In this document: one piece after another, positions 1 to 7,357 of the stretch | How positions within the stretch are numbered: the first letter of the stretch is position 1 | How the letters are laid out: each line of letters begins with the position of its first letter | Source of the DNA: JAWOHX01 sp046484975 | GTDB lineage: Bacteria > Bacillota > Clostridia > DUPQ01 | Assembly (NCBI GenBank): GCA_046484975.1 | Contig: JAWOHX010000126.1 | Span: 1 to 32,920 of the forward strand | Reading direction: 5' to 3' | Length of the DNA stretch: 32,920 nt | Notes under the pieces: model-generated | What the model saw: only the letters and a program-made list of their open reading frames with translations | Told to the model about the DNA's origin: nothing | The model's database searches: none | Translations under genes and position numbers: made by a program

Positions 1-230
1 ATGACTTCAAGGGCGGCTTCCTCTTTGTACAAGGTGACCTGCTGTACTATATCTCAGGCGGGGCCTTTTACTCCATGAATCTGGACGGGACCGGGAGCGT
101 TCAGATATTCAAGGACAGGATGCGTACACTGAACTATGCGGACGGTTGGTTCTATTACTCAAATGGCGAAGATGAAAAGCTCTACAGGATCAAGGCGGAC
201 GGCAGTGGGAAAGAGTTGTTCGGCACATAA
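1..230 (+). CDS. DUF5050-like repeat protein, C-terminal fragment
   Basis: The reading frame is open from the left edge (first full codon at 3) to TAA at 228-230, giving about 75 residues. It shows two or three short beta-propeller-like repeats of the form 'D-G-W-F-Y-Y-S-N ... L-Y-R-I-K-A-D-G-S-G-K', the pattern typical of DUF5050 or prolow-density-receptor-like repeat proteins of Firmicutes. The same repeat type is seen in the lipoprotein at 31614-32846, so the two are probably paralogues. The N-terminus, and with it any signal peptide, lies outside the window. A terminator follows 67 bases after the stop. Function is unknown; a role outside the cell, in ligand binding or in the envelope, is only an inference. 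Confidence 0.75.
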   Translation, partial: DFKGGFLFVQGDLLYYISGGAFYSMNLDGTGSVQIFKDRMRTLNYADGWFYYSNGEDEKLYRIKADGSGKELFGT

Positions 231-296
231 CCCCTGCTTTGAGGCCTGGGATGGCGGCCATAATGATGGACATCCAAGGATTCCTGAGGATATGAA

Positions 297-320
297 GAGA
301 GCCCGACCGGGCTCTTTTCC
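297..320 (+). terminator. Rho-independent terminator after the DUF5050-like gene
   Basis: A perfect 7-bp stem AGAGCCC (298-304) / GGGCTCT (309-315) with a GACC loop runs into a short T run. It closes the transcript of the left-edge gene before the paaK promoter. Confidence 0.8.
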
Positions 321-350
321 TGTACCGGAGGAAAGACAAACATTTCAATG

Positions 351-378
351 TTGACGGGGAAGCCCTCTTGAATATAAT
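351..378 (+). promoter_or_regulatory. Sigma-A type promoter of the paaK-iorAB operon
   Basis: TTGACG at 351-356 and a perfect TATAAT at 373-378 are separated by 16 bases. Transcription would start near 385, leaving a leader of about 145 bases before the ATG at 531. The leader holds a weak hairpin (CAATC/GATTG around 472-488 followed by CTTTTCC). I see no T-box or other known riboswitch core in it. Confidence 0.7.
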
Positions 379-530
379 ATATATAGACAATTGCAGTACG
401 GAAGGATGGCAGGCGGGCAAGACATGCATCATGGGAACGGTGTTTCAATTTCCTCATCACATAACCCGGGGCAATCGGGCGGATTGATCGGCTTTTCCTG
501 CAGGCCATGGGATGCAGCGAGGTGTACGAG

Positions 531-1838
531 ATGATTTTCAATGAAAAAATAGAATGCATGAGCCGGGACGAAATGCGAACCCTGCAACTGGAACGGCTGC
601 AGAGAATCGCGGCATATGCATACGACAACGTCCCGATGTACCAGCGAAAATTCAAGGATGCCGGGCTGGTGCCCGGGGACATCAAGAGGTTGGAGGACAT
701 CGAGGGGATTCCCTTCACCACGAAGGAGGACCTCAGGGATCATTATCCCTTCGGCCTGTTTGCCGTGCCCATGGAGCAGATCATCGAGATCCATGCCTCC
801 AGCGGGACCACGGGAAAACCTGTCGTGGTGGGTTATACCAGAAAAGACATGGATGACTGGGCCGAGGCTGTGGCCCGGATCGCCGCCTGCGCCGGGGTTG
901 GCAAGGGTGACGTGGCCCAGGTCGCATTCGGTTACGGCATGTTCACCGGGGGCTTCGGCCTGCATTACGGACTCATGAAGCTTGGGGCGACAGTGATTCC
1001 TGCTTCCAGCGGGAACAGTGAAAGGCAGATCATGTACATGCAGGATTTCGGGACCACGGTCCTTGTATCCACGCCATCATATGCGCTCTACCTGTCTGAG
1101 GTCTGCGGAGAGATGGGGGTGGACCCCAGGTCCCTGGGGTTGAAAGTGGGCCTTTTCGGAGGGGAAGGGCACAGCGACGAGCTGACCAAGGAAATTGAGA
1201 GACGTTGGGGAATCAACGACACCGAGAATTATGGAATGACGGAAATCACCGGCCCCGGGGTATCGGGGGAATGCCTCCATAAATCAGGGATGCACATCAA
1301 CGAGGATTTGTTTTATCCCGAAATCATCCACCGGACAACGGAAAAAGGCATCAGCCCCGGAGAAGAGGGGGAGATGGTGCTGACCACCCTTGTCAAAGAG
1401 GGCATCCCCATCCTGCGGTTCCGCACCAAGGACATCACCAGAATCAACCTTGATCCTTGCGGATGCGGAAGGACCACCGCACGGATGAGCAAGATCCTGG
1501 GCAGGACGGATGACATGCTCATCATCAGGGGCGTCAATGTGTTTCCCTCCCAGATTGAGTCTGTGCTCATGAAATACTCCCAGATCGCGCCGCATTACCA
1601 GATTGTGCTGAAAAGCCATGGCTTCCTCGACATGGCGGAGATACAGGTGGAGATTGCGGACGGAAGCGTACTGGACAGCTACAAGAAACTGGAGGAACTG
1701 GAAAGCAGGATCCGCCACGAGATCAGGACGGTGCTGCTGATAGATGTGAAGATCAAGCTGGTGGAGCCCAAATCCATCGAACGGACAGTCGGGAAAGCCA
1801 AAAGAGTGGTGGACCTTAGGGATAAAAAACAATTTTAA
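531..1838 (+). CDS. paaK: Phenylacetate-CoA ligase (AMP-forming), copy 1
   Basis: An adenylate-forming enzyme that activates phenylacetate or a related aryl-acetate (for example indoleacetate) with ATP and CoA to aryl-acetyl-CoA plus AMP. About 435 residues, normal for the family. Visible motifs are the P-loop-like ASSGTTGKP near residue 90, the Y-G-M-T-E motif around residue 230, RFRTKDITR, CGCGRT, and the C-terminal hinge and sub-domain sequence RTDDMLIIRGVNVFPSQIE. An in-frame ATG lies upstream at 507, but I chose 531: GAGGTG (519-524) sits 6 bases before it, and the resulting start (M-I-F-N-E-K...M-S-R-D-E-M) aligns with the start of the second PaaK. iorA begins 10 bases after the stop, so ligase and oxidoreductase are co-transcribed. 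The real aryl substrate cannot be read from sequence. Confidence 0.93.
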   Translation: MIFNEKIECMSRDEMRTLQLERLQRIAAYAYDNVPMYQRKFKDAGLVPGDIKRLEDIEGIPFTTKEDLRDHYPFGLFAVPMEQIIEIHASSGTTGKPVVVGYTRKDMDDWAEAVARIAACAGVGKGDVAQVAFGYGMFTGGFGLHYGLMKLGATVIPASSGNSERQIMYMQDFGTTVLVSTPSYALYLSEVCGEMGVDPRSLGLKVGLFGGEGHSDELTKEIERRWGINDTENYGMTEITGPGVSGECLHKSGMHINEDLFYPEIIHRTTEKGISPGEEGEMVLTTLVKEGIPILRFRTKDITRINLDPCGCGRTTARMSKILGRTDDMLIIRGVNVFPSQIESVLMKYSQIAPHYQIVLKSHGFLDMAEIQVEIADGSVLDSYKKLEELESRIRHEIRTVLLIDVKIKLVEPKSIERTVGKAKRVVDLRDKKQF

Positions 1839-1848
1839 GGGGATTGAA

Positions 1849-3582
1849 ATGAGAAAACTGATGTCGGGAAACGCAGCTGTGGCCAGGGGCGTCTATGAAG
1901 CGGGAGTGAGAGTGGCTTCCTCATACCCAGGCACGCCCAGCACGGAAATCACGGAGGAGATTGCAAAATTCGATGAGATATACGCAGAATGGGCGCCCAA
2001 TGAGAAGGTGGCGCTGGAAGTGGCAAGCGGGGCGTCCATTGCCGGGGCCAGGGCTTTTTCAGGAATGAAGCATGTTGGCCTGAATGTTGCTGCGGATCCT
2101 CTGTTCACCATGTCCTACATCGGATGCAACGGAGGCCTGGTGATAGCCGTGGCGGACGACCCGGGGATGCACAGTTCCCAGAACGAGCAGGACAGCAGGC
2201 ATTATGCGAAGGCATCAAAGACCCTGATGCTGGAACCCGCGGATTCCAGTGAGGCCAGGGACTTTACCATTCGTGCATACGGGTTGAGTGAGGAATATGA
2301 CACCCCGGTGATGGTCCGCATGTCCACAAGGATCAGTCATTCCATGGGGATTGTCGAGACAGGGGAAAGAACTGAAATCCCACTGAAGGAATACAAAAAG
2401 GATATCCAGAAGAATGTCATGATGCCGGCGATGGGACGGAAAAGGCATCTGGTCGTGGAAGAGAGGGTGAAACAGCTCAAGAAGCTGGCAGAAACCGGAG
2501 AATTCAACAAGGTGTCATACCAGGGCAGGGAAATAGGGTTCATCGCCGCAGGGGCTGCCTTCCAGTATGCAAGGGAAGCCATGCCGGAAGCTTCCTTCCT
2601 GAAACTCGGCATGGTTTATCCACTGCCGGAGAAAATGATACGGGAGTTCGCGGGGAATGTGGAAAAAATCTATGTGGTGGAGGAACTTGACCCCGTCATA
2701 GAAGAGCATTGCAGATCCATCGGCATCGACGTCACAGGAAAGGAAGTCCTGCCCATGTGCGGGGAATACAGCACGGACATCATCCGCAAGGCCGTCTACG
2801 GGGAATCGGTGGAGACCGTCTCACTGGACAGGGAACTGCCAATCAGGCCACCCGTGATGTGCCCGGGTTGTCCCCATCGGGGGATCTATCATGCCATGAG
2901 CAAACTGGACCTGGTCGTCATCGGGGACATCGGCTGCTATACCCTGGGCGCGCTCAGTCCCCACAATGCCCTGGATACCTGCATCTGCATGGGTGCCGGA
3001 TTCAGTGCGGCCCACGGCTTTGAGAAAGCAGTGGGCAAAGACCATCCGAAAAAAATCGTTGGAATCCTGGGAGATTCCACATTCATCCACTCAGGAATTA
3101 CCGGACTCATCGACATGGTCTATAACAAAGGAACAGGGACATTGATTGTCCTGGACAATTCCATCACCGGAATGACAGGGCATCAGAACAATCCTGTCAA
3201 CGGTTATACGATCAAAGGCGAGAAGACCAAGGCGGTGGACATTGAAAAGCTGGCTTATGCAGTGGGGGTGGAACGGGTCCGTGTGGTGGACCCCTTCGAC
3301 ATCGACCAGTGCGTGAAGGTCCTCAAAGAGGAGACCTCAGCGGACGAACCATCCCTGATTATTGCCCAGAGGCCCTGCGCCCTGCTGAAAACGGTGGATT
3401 ATCGTGGCAAGGCTGTTGTCAGCGTGGAAAAATGCAAAAAATGCAAGGCATGTTTGAAGATCGGCTGTCCGGCAATCTCCTGGAAAGAGGAAAGGATCAT
3501 CATCAACGAAACACTGTGCAACGGGTGCGGCCTGTGCATCAAGGTGTGCAGATTCGGCGCATTGTCGAAAGAGGGGGAATGA
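1849..3582 (+). CDS. iorA: Indolepyruvate:ferredoxin oxidoreductase, alpha subunit
   Basis: The large subunit of IOR, which oxidatively decarboxylates aryl-pyruvates (indole-, phenyl-, hydroxyphenylpyruvate) to aryl-acetyl-CoA with CoA and ferredoxin; the reaction can run in reverse. 577 residues. The N-terminal pyrimidine-binding domain starts M-S-G-N-A-A-V-A-R-G, as usual in IorA. The thiamine-diphosphate motif is GDST near residue 408 followed by LDNSITGMTG. The C-terminus is a two-cluster ferredoxin domain: CKKCKACLKIGCP (about 529-541) and CNGCGLCIKVC (about 557-567). In the second cluster the proline that usually follows the last cysteine is replaced by arginine. AAGGGG lies just before the ATG. 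iorB begins one base after the stop, so translation is probably coupled. Confidence 0.95.
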   Translation: MRKLMSGNAAVARGVYEAGVRVASSYPGTPSTEITEEIAKFDEIYAEWAPNEKVALEVASGASIAGARAFSGMKHVGLNVAADPLFTMSYIGCNGGLVIAVADDPGMHSSQNEQDSRHYAKASKTLMLEPADSSEARDFTIRAYGLSEEYDTPVMVRMSTRISHSMGIVETGERTEIPLKEYKKDIQKNVMMPAMGRKRHLVVEERVKQLKKLAETGEFNKVSYQGREIGFIAAGAAFQYAREAMPEASFLKLGMVYPLPEKMIREFAGNVEKIYVVEELDPVIEEHCRSIGIDVTGKEVLPMCGEYSTDIIRKAVYGESVETVSLDRELPIRPPVMCPGCPHRGIYHAMSKLDLVVIGDIGCYTLGALSPHNALDTCICMGAGFSAAHGFEKAVGKDHPKKIVGILGDSTFIHSGITGLIDMVYNKGTGTLIVLDNSITGMTGHQNNPVNGYTIKGEKTKAVDIEKLAYAVGVERVRVVDPFDIDQCVKVLKEETSADEPSLIIAQRPCALLKTVDYRGKAVVSVEKCKKCKACLKIGCPAISWKEERIIINETLCNGCGLCIKVCRFGALSKEGE

Positions 3583-3583
3583 T

Positions 3584-4159
3584 ATGGAAATGCAATCGAT
3601 CATGATCGTGGGGGTGGGCGGCCAGGGGACCCTTCTTGCCAGCAGGATATTGGGCAGCGTCTCCCTTTCCCGGGGATATGACGTAAAAATCTCAGAAGTC
3701 CATGGAATGGCACAAAGAGGCGGCAGTGTGGTGACCTATGTGAAGACTGCAGGGGAAGTGATGTCGCCGGTCATCGCAAAAGGGGAAGCCGATGTCATTC
3801 TGGCATTCGAGGAACTGGAAGCCGCACGCTGGCTTCCCTACCTCAAGAAAGACGGCACCATGATCATCAACACGCAGAAGATTGAGCCCATGACCGTGAT
3901 CACTGGAGCCACTGAGTATCCTGACGGCCTGTGTGCCGAGATCGAGGGCAAAGCAAAGGGGACGGTTTGTGTGGATGGACTTGCGCTGGCCTGCAAAGCG
4001 GGAAACCCGAAAGCAGTGAACGTGGTCCTCATCGGTGTGCTTGCGGCTCTATGCAAGACCGACAAGGGGATGTGGACAAGGGCTGTCGAGGAAATGGTTC
4101 CCGAAAAATTCAAGGAGGTCAACCTGAGGGCCTTTGAACTGGGATACGAAAGCCAGTGA
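3584..4159 (+). CDS. iorB: Indolepyruvate:ferredoxin oxidoreductase, beta subunit
   Basis: The small (gamma-domain) subunit of IOR, 191 residues, a full-length size. It begins with the glycine-rich VGVGGQGTLLASRIL segment and has the H-G-M-A-Q-R-G-G-S-V motif near residue 43, both hallmarks of the 2-oxoacid:ferredoxin oxidoreductase gamma domain. AGGGGG precedes the ATG by 6 bases and lies inside the end of iorA. It is the last gene of the paaK-iorA-iorB operon; a strong terminator follows 20 bases later. Confidence 0.94.
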   Translation: MEMQSIMIVGVGGQGTLLASRILGSVSLSRGYDVKISEVHGMAQRGGSVVTYVKTAGEVMSPVIAKGEADVILAFEELEAARWLPYLKKDGTMIINTQKIEPMTVITGATEYPDGLCAEIEGKAKGTVCVDGLALACKAGNPKAVNVVLIGVLAALCKTDKGMWTRAVEEMVPEKFKEVNLRAFELGYESQ

Positions 4160-4179
4160 CCAATGCCGGATCCTGAAGG

Positions 4180-4217
4180 AAGGCGGATGCATGTACTTTG
4201 CATTTGCCTTTTTTTTT
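4180..4217 (+). terminator. Rho-independent terminator of the paaK-iorAB operon
   Basis: A 12-bp stem (4180-4191 with 4199-4210, two G-U pairs) with a 7-base loop runs directly into an unbroken T run to 4217. This is one of the strongest intrinsic terminators in the window. Confidence 0.9.
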
Positions 4218-4231
4218 CGGACATAATACAA

Positions 4232-4256
4232 TGATATAATACACTGGGTTTGGAGG
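4232..4256 (+). promoter_or_regulatory. Extended -10 promoter and ribosome site of the helD-like gene
   Basis: TGaTATAAT (4232-4240) is a perfect extended -10 element; no good -35 is visible because that position falls in the terminator T run. GGAGG at 4252-4256 is 9 bases before a TTG codon at 4266. An ATG at 4258 is in another frame, so the TTG is the likely start. The leader would be very short. Confidence 0.6.
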
Positions 4257-4265
4257 AATGAATTT

Positions 4266-6398
4266 TTGGATGACAGGGAAAGGTCCTTGGAACAAAAAAG
4301 ACTGGGCGAAGCTATCAGGATCATCGACAAATACATCGAGAACCTCAAGGGCCAGCTTCAGAACGGGATGAACAGAATCCGGGGATCCAACAAGGACATG
4401 TGGGAGGAGACCAAAAAAGTGCTTCATGACTTCAATGATGTGGTCAGCAGCCTTGTTTACCTGGATTCCATCAAGAATGAATACTTCCGTTATGAAAGCA
4501 TTTCCCGGCAACTCAAGAAACTGGAACTTCTCAGGAAAAGCGCCTATTTCGGCAGGATCGACTTCCGGGAGGAACATTTCAAAGCGCCAGAGGAAATTTA
4601 CATCGGGACTTCCACCCTCAACGACGACAAAGGGGACATCCTCATCTATGACTGGAGGGCGGCCATCTGCAGCATGTTCTACGAGTGTGAGATCGGACCG
4701 GCTTCCTTCATGAGCCCCGACGGGACAATCAAGGGCGAGATCACCCTGAAAAGGCAGTACAGGATATCCCACGATGTCATCAAGACCATGTTCGATGCCA
4801 CAGTGGTCATTGAGGACGAGGTGCTGCAGGAAATCCTCAGCCGCTCGAAGGACACGCGGATGAACACCATCGTCGCCAGCATACAGAAAGAGCAGAACAA
4901 AGCCATACGGGATGAGAATCACACCATTGTCATGGTGAAAGGACCCGCCGGGAGCGGGAAGACATCCATTGCCCTGCACCGTGTCGCCTGGTTGCTGTAC
5001 AGGCACAGGGAAAGAATGCTGCCAAGGGACATCGTGATTTTCTCCCCCAATGAGATATTCAACGACTACATATCAGAAGTTCTTCCCCAGCTTGGGGAGG
5101 AGAACATGGTGATGTCCACGTTCATCCGGCTTTCTAAGGAGTTTCTGGGCGGTCGGCACAGGTTGTCATCCAGGGCCGGGCAGATGGAAACCATCCTGAC
5201 TGCGCAGAATGACACATTGGCACATCACATCCGATTCAAGACGACTGAAGCATTCATCGACGGCCTGGAGGCTTATGTCAAGGGACTGGAGACAGGGGGG
5301 ATCCGTTTCAAGGATGTTTGTTGCGGGAATGATTGCCTGGTGACAAAGCAGGAAATTCATGACATGTATTACAAAGATTTCAAAGGAAACATCCCGGCAG
5401 TCCGGTTCCAGAAAATCAAGACATTGCTGGACAGGAAGCTGGTCAGCCATGTCAAAGTCCTACGAAGGAAGAGCCTTGAGCTTTCCAATGAAGACTACAA
5501 CCTGTCCGTCCAGAGGAATGCCATGATCAGGGCTTCCTTTGCAAAGATGCGGGGACTCATCGAAGAAAACACTTCCCCGGATTTCCCTCGTATATATCAC
5601 CAGTTCCTTCTTCGGACAAAGGACAACGGGATCATCTCCCGCCATAAGACCAGCATGAAGGCAGATGCCCTGTATTACGAGGACATCGCTCCCGTCCTGT
5701 TCATCAAACTGCTCATGGGTTACAAATATCATGAAAGAAAACCCAAACATATAGTCATCGACGAGGTTCAGGATTATTCCCCCATTGAGTTGAAGGTCCT
5801 TTTTTCCATTTTCAAGGATGTGCCCATGACATTGCTCGGGGATGACAACCAGTCCATATACCATTACACAGACCTACCTGTTCTCAAAAAAAATATGATA
5901 CCCCAGGCATTTGATGTGACACTGGATAAAAGCTACCGCTCCACCCGGCAGATTGCGGCATTCTGCGGAAGGATCATCGGTGACGGCCTACGGACCGGAT
6001 ACATCAACAGGGAGGGGAATGCGCCGGTGGTAAAGGAGTCAGGGGATATGGGCAAGGATGTTTTAAGCCACATCGACGCCTTGAGGGAAAAAGGGTGCGC
6101 TTCCATTGCCATCATCACCCGGACACACAGAACGGCAACCCTGCTTCTGGAAAAGCTGTCCACACACGGGGTCAGGGGCATCAAGCCTGACGACGAGGAA
6201 TTCATACAAGGAACCGTTGTCCTTGCATCCTACATGGCAAAAGGTCTGGAATTTGACGGCGTAATCCTGGTTTCCCCGGAAAGCGACCGTTTCCGTGGGG
6301 AAGAGGAAAGAAAACTGTTCTATACCTGCTGTTCAAGGGCTCTCCATGAACTGGCAATCCTTTATGAAGGGGAAATCCCGGAATATATCCAGCCATAA
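4266..6398 (+). CDS. helD: HelD-like superfamily 1 helicase / RNA polymerase recycling factor
   Basis: A UvrD-type ATPase of 710 residues, close to Bacillus HelD, which binds RNA polymerase and removes it from nucleic acid. The N-terminus is a charged coiled-coil-like arm (about residues 1-110). Motif I (Walker A) GPAGSGKTS is near residue 226, motif II VIDEVQDYSP near 497, motif III LLGDDNQSIYHY shortly after, then the S-Y-R-S-T motif IV region and the Y-T-C-C-S-R-A motif VI near the C-terminus. Translation starts at TTG with GGAGG 9 bases upstream. It is a single-gene unit with its own promoter. Its last 37 bases overlap the end of the oppositely oriented hydrolase gene. HelD and DNA helicase IV assignments cannot be separated fully by eye, but size and the short N-terminal arm favour HelD. 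Confidence 0.85.
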   Translation: MDDRERSLEQKRLGEAIRIIDKYIENLKGQLQNGMNRIRGSNKDMWEETKKVLHDFNDVVSSLVYLDSIKNEYFRYESISRQLKKLELLRKSAYFGRIDFREEHFKAPEEIYIGTSTLNDDKGDILIYDWRAAICSMFYECEIGPASFMSPDGTIKGEITLKRQYRISHDVIKTMFDATVVIEDEVLQEILSRSKDTRMNTIVASIQKEQNKAIRDENHTIVMVKGPAGSGKTSIALHRVAWLLYRHRERMLPRDIVIFSPNEIFNDYISEVLPQLGEENMVMSTFIRLSKEFLGGRHRLSSRAGQMETILTAQNDTLAHHIRFKTTEAFIDGLEAYVKGLETGGIRFKDVCCGNDCLVTKQEIHDMYYKDFKGNIPAVRFQKIKTLLDRKLVSHVKVLRRKSLELSNEDYNLSVQRNAMIRASFAKMRGLIEENTSPDFPRIYHQFLLRTKDNGIISRHKTSMKADALYYEDIAPVLFIKLLMGYKYHERKPKHIVIDEVQDYSPIELKVLFSIFKDVPMTLLGDDNQSIYHYTDLPVLKKNMIPQAFDVTLDKSYRSTRQIAAFCGRIIGDGLRTGYINREGNAPVVKESGDMGKDVLSHIDALREKGCASIAIITRTHRTATLLLEKLSTHGVRGIKPDDEEFIQGTVVLASYMAKGLEFDGVILVSPESDRFRGEEERKLFYTCCSRALHELAILYEGEIPEYIQP

Positions 6399-7279
6399 AC
6401 ATCGTTCATGACTTCCTCCCTGTTCAGCTCGTTCAGGCACTCATGCCTGTTTGATGCATACAATCTGATGGAGACATTCTGTATCCCTGCTTTGGAGAGC
6501 CTGAGATTCAAGGCTGCCGGGCCTTTTCCGAATTGTCCAACAGGGTCCTGGCTGCCGGACAGGATATGGACGGGGAGTTCCTTCTGGATTTTTCGGATGT
6601 TTGCATTCTTGAAGATATAGGAAAGACCAACCGCAAGGTCATGGTACAGGCCGGCGGAGGATATGAAACCGCAGAGGGGATCGTTGACATAGGACTGAAC
6701 CCTGTCCTTGTCCCTGCTGAGCCAGTCGAAAGGCGTTTCTGCCGGCTCGAAAGGCTTATTATACGAGCCGAAGGTCAGTTTCCCCATCAATGCGGATGCC
6801 TTATCCCTGCCGGAAAAGGCAGACTGAAAGGCTGTGACAAGCCTCCCGATGAACAGCAATGCGGGGGACGGCTTGTCATTGCTTCCGGACAGTACGCACA
6901 TGTCGACGAGATAACCGTAATGCTCCAGGAAACCCAGTGACAGAAACGACCCCATGCTGTGACCGAACAGGATGATTTTCTTCAGGGGATATTCCCTTTT
7001 GACGGTTTCGAGGACATACTTGAGATTGTCCAGACAAAGGAAAAAACCATTTTCCGGCCAGACACCGGGGTTTTTCGTGTGGATTCCGTGGCCGGGGTGG
7101 TCAACGGCAATCATCTGGATGTTTTTTCCCTTCAGGAAATCGGCGAACTCCCAGTATCTTTTCCCGTGTTCGGCCATTCCGGGGACCACCACCACCACTG
7201 CATCGGGATCGGGCATGGAATGGGGGGTATAGACATGGATGTCCTTTTTCATTTTTTCAAGATAATGCTCAGCATTCAT
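6362..7279 (-). CDS. Alpha/beta hydrolase (monoglyceride lipase / lysophospholipase-like)
   Basis: A cytoplasmic serine hydrolase of about 305 residues; no signal peptide is visible. Family marks in order are VVPGMAEHGKRY (oxyanion region), the D-H-P-G-H-G loop, the nucleophile elbow GHSMG, the acid in S-G-S-Q-D-P-V-G, and a late H in S-N-R-H-E. This matches the S33 / Hydrolase_4 group that cleaves monoacylglycerols or lysophospholipids; the true substrate is unknown. A longer frame runs back to 7330, but I chose the ATG at 7279-7277 because AGGAG lies about 8 bases upstream. The gene diverges from the subtilase at 7358 and shares a 78-base promoter region with it. Its 3' end overlaps the helD-like gene by 37 bases. 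Confidence 0.85.
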   Translation of the reverse strand: MNAEHYLEKMKKDIHVYTPHSMPDPDAVVVVVPGMAEHGKRYWEFADFLKGKNIQMIAVDHPGHGIHTKNPGVWPENGFFLCLDNLKYVLETVKREYPLKKIILFGHSMGSFLSLGFLEHYGYLVDMCVLSGSNDKPSPALLFIGRLVTAFQSAFSGRDKASALMGKLTFGSYNKPFEPAETPFDWLSRDKDRVQSYVNDPLCGFISSAGLYHDLAVGLSYIFKNANIRKIQKELPVHILSGSQDPVGQFGKGPAALNLRLSKAGIQNVSIRLYASNRHECLNELNREEVMNDVYGWIYSGISPS

Positions 7280-7292
7280 AGTACCATCTCCT

Positions 7293-7330
7293 ATGTCAAT
7301 TATATCATATTTATGGTATAATTTTGACAT
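7293..7330. promoter_or_regulatory. Divergent promoters with an operator-like palindrome
   Basis: On the + strand TGgTATAAT (7314-7322) is an extended -10 for the subtilase gene. On the - strand TGaTATAAT (7307-7299) is an extended -10 for the hydrolase gene. The two -10 boxes are only 12 bases apart and face away from each other, so the polymerases would compete. The region is bracketed by a perfect 7-bp inverted repeat ATGTCAA (7293-7299) / TTGACAT (7324-7330), which could be a repressor site. No regulator gene is next to it. Confidence 0.6.
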
Positions 7331-7357
7331 ATCATTCTGGAGGGCAAGTTCATAGAC

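Noticed and set aside
507..530. ATG at 507 as the start of paaK1.
   Set aside because: No ribosome site, and the 8 extra residues do not align with the second PaaK; the ATG at 531 has GAGGTG at good spacing.
424..534. A short open frame in the paaK1 leader ending in an ATGA overlap with the paaK start, as a possible leader peptide.
   Set aside because: It has no convincing ribosome site and is not rich in aromatic codons; chance is likely.
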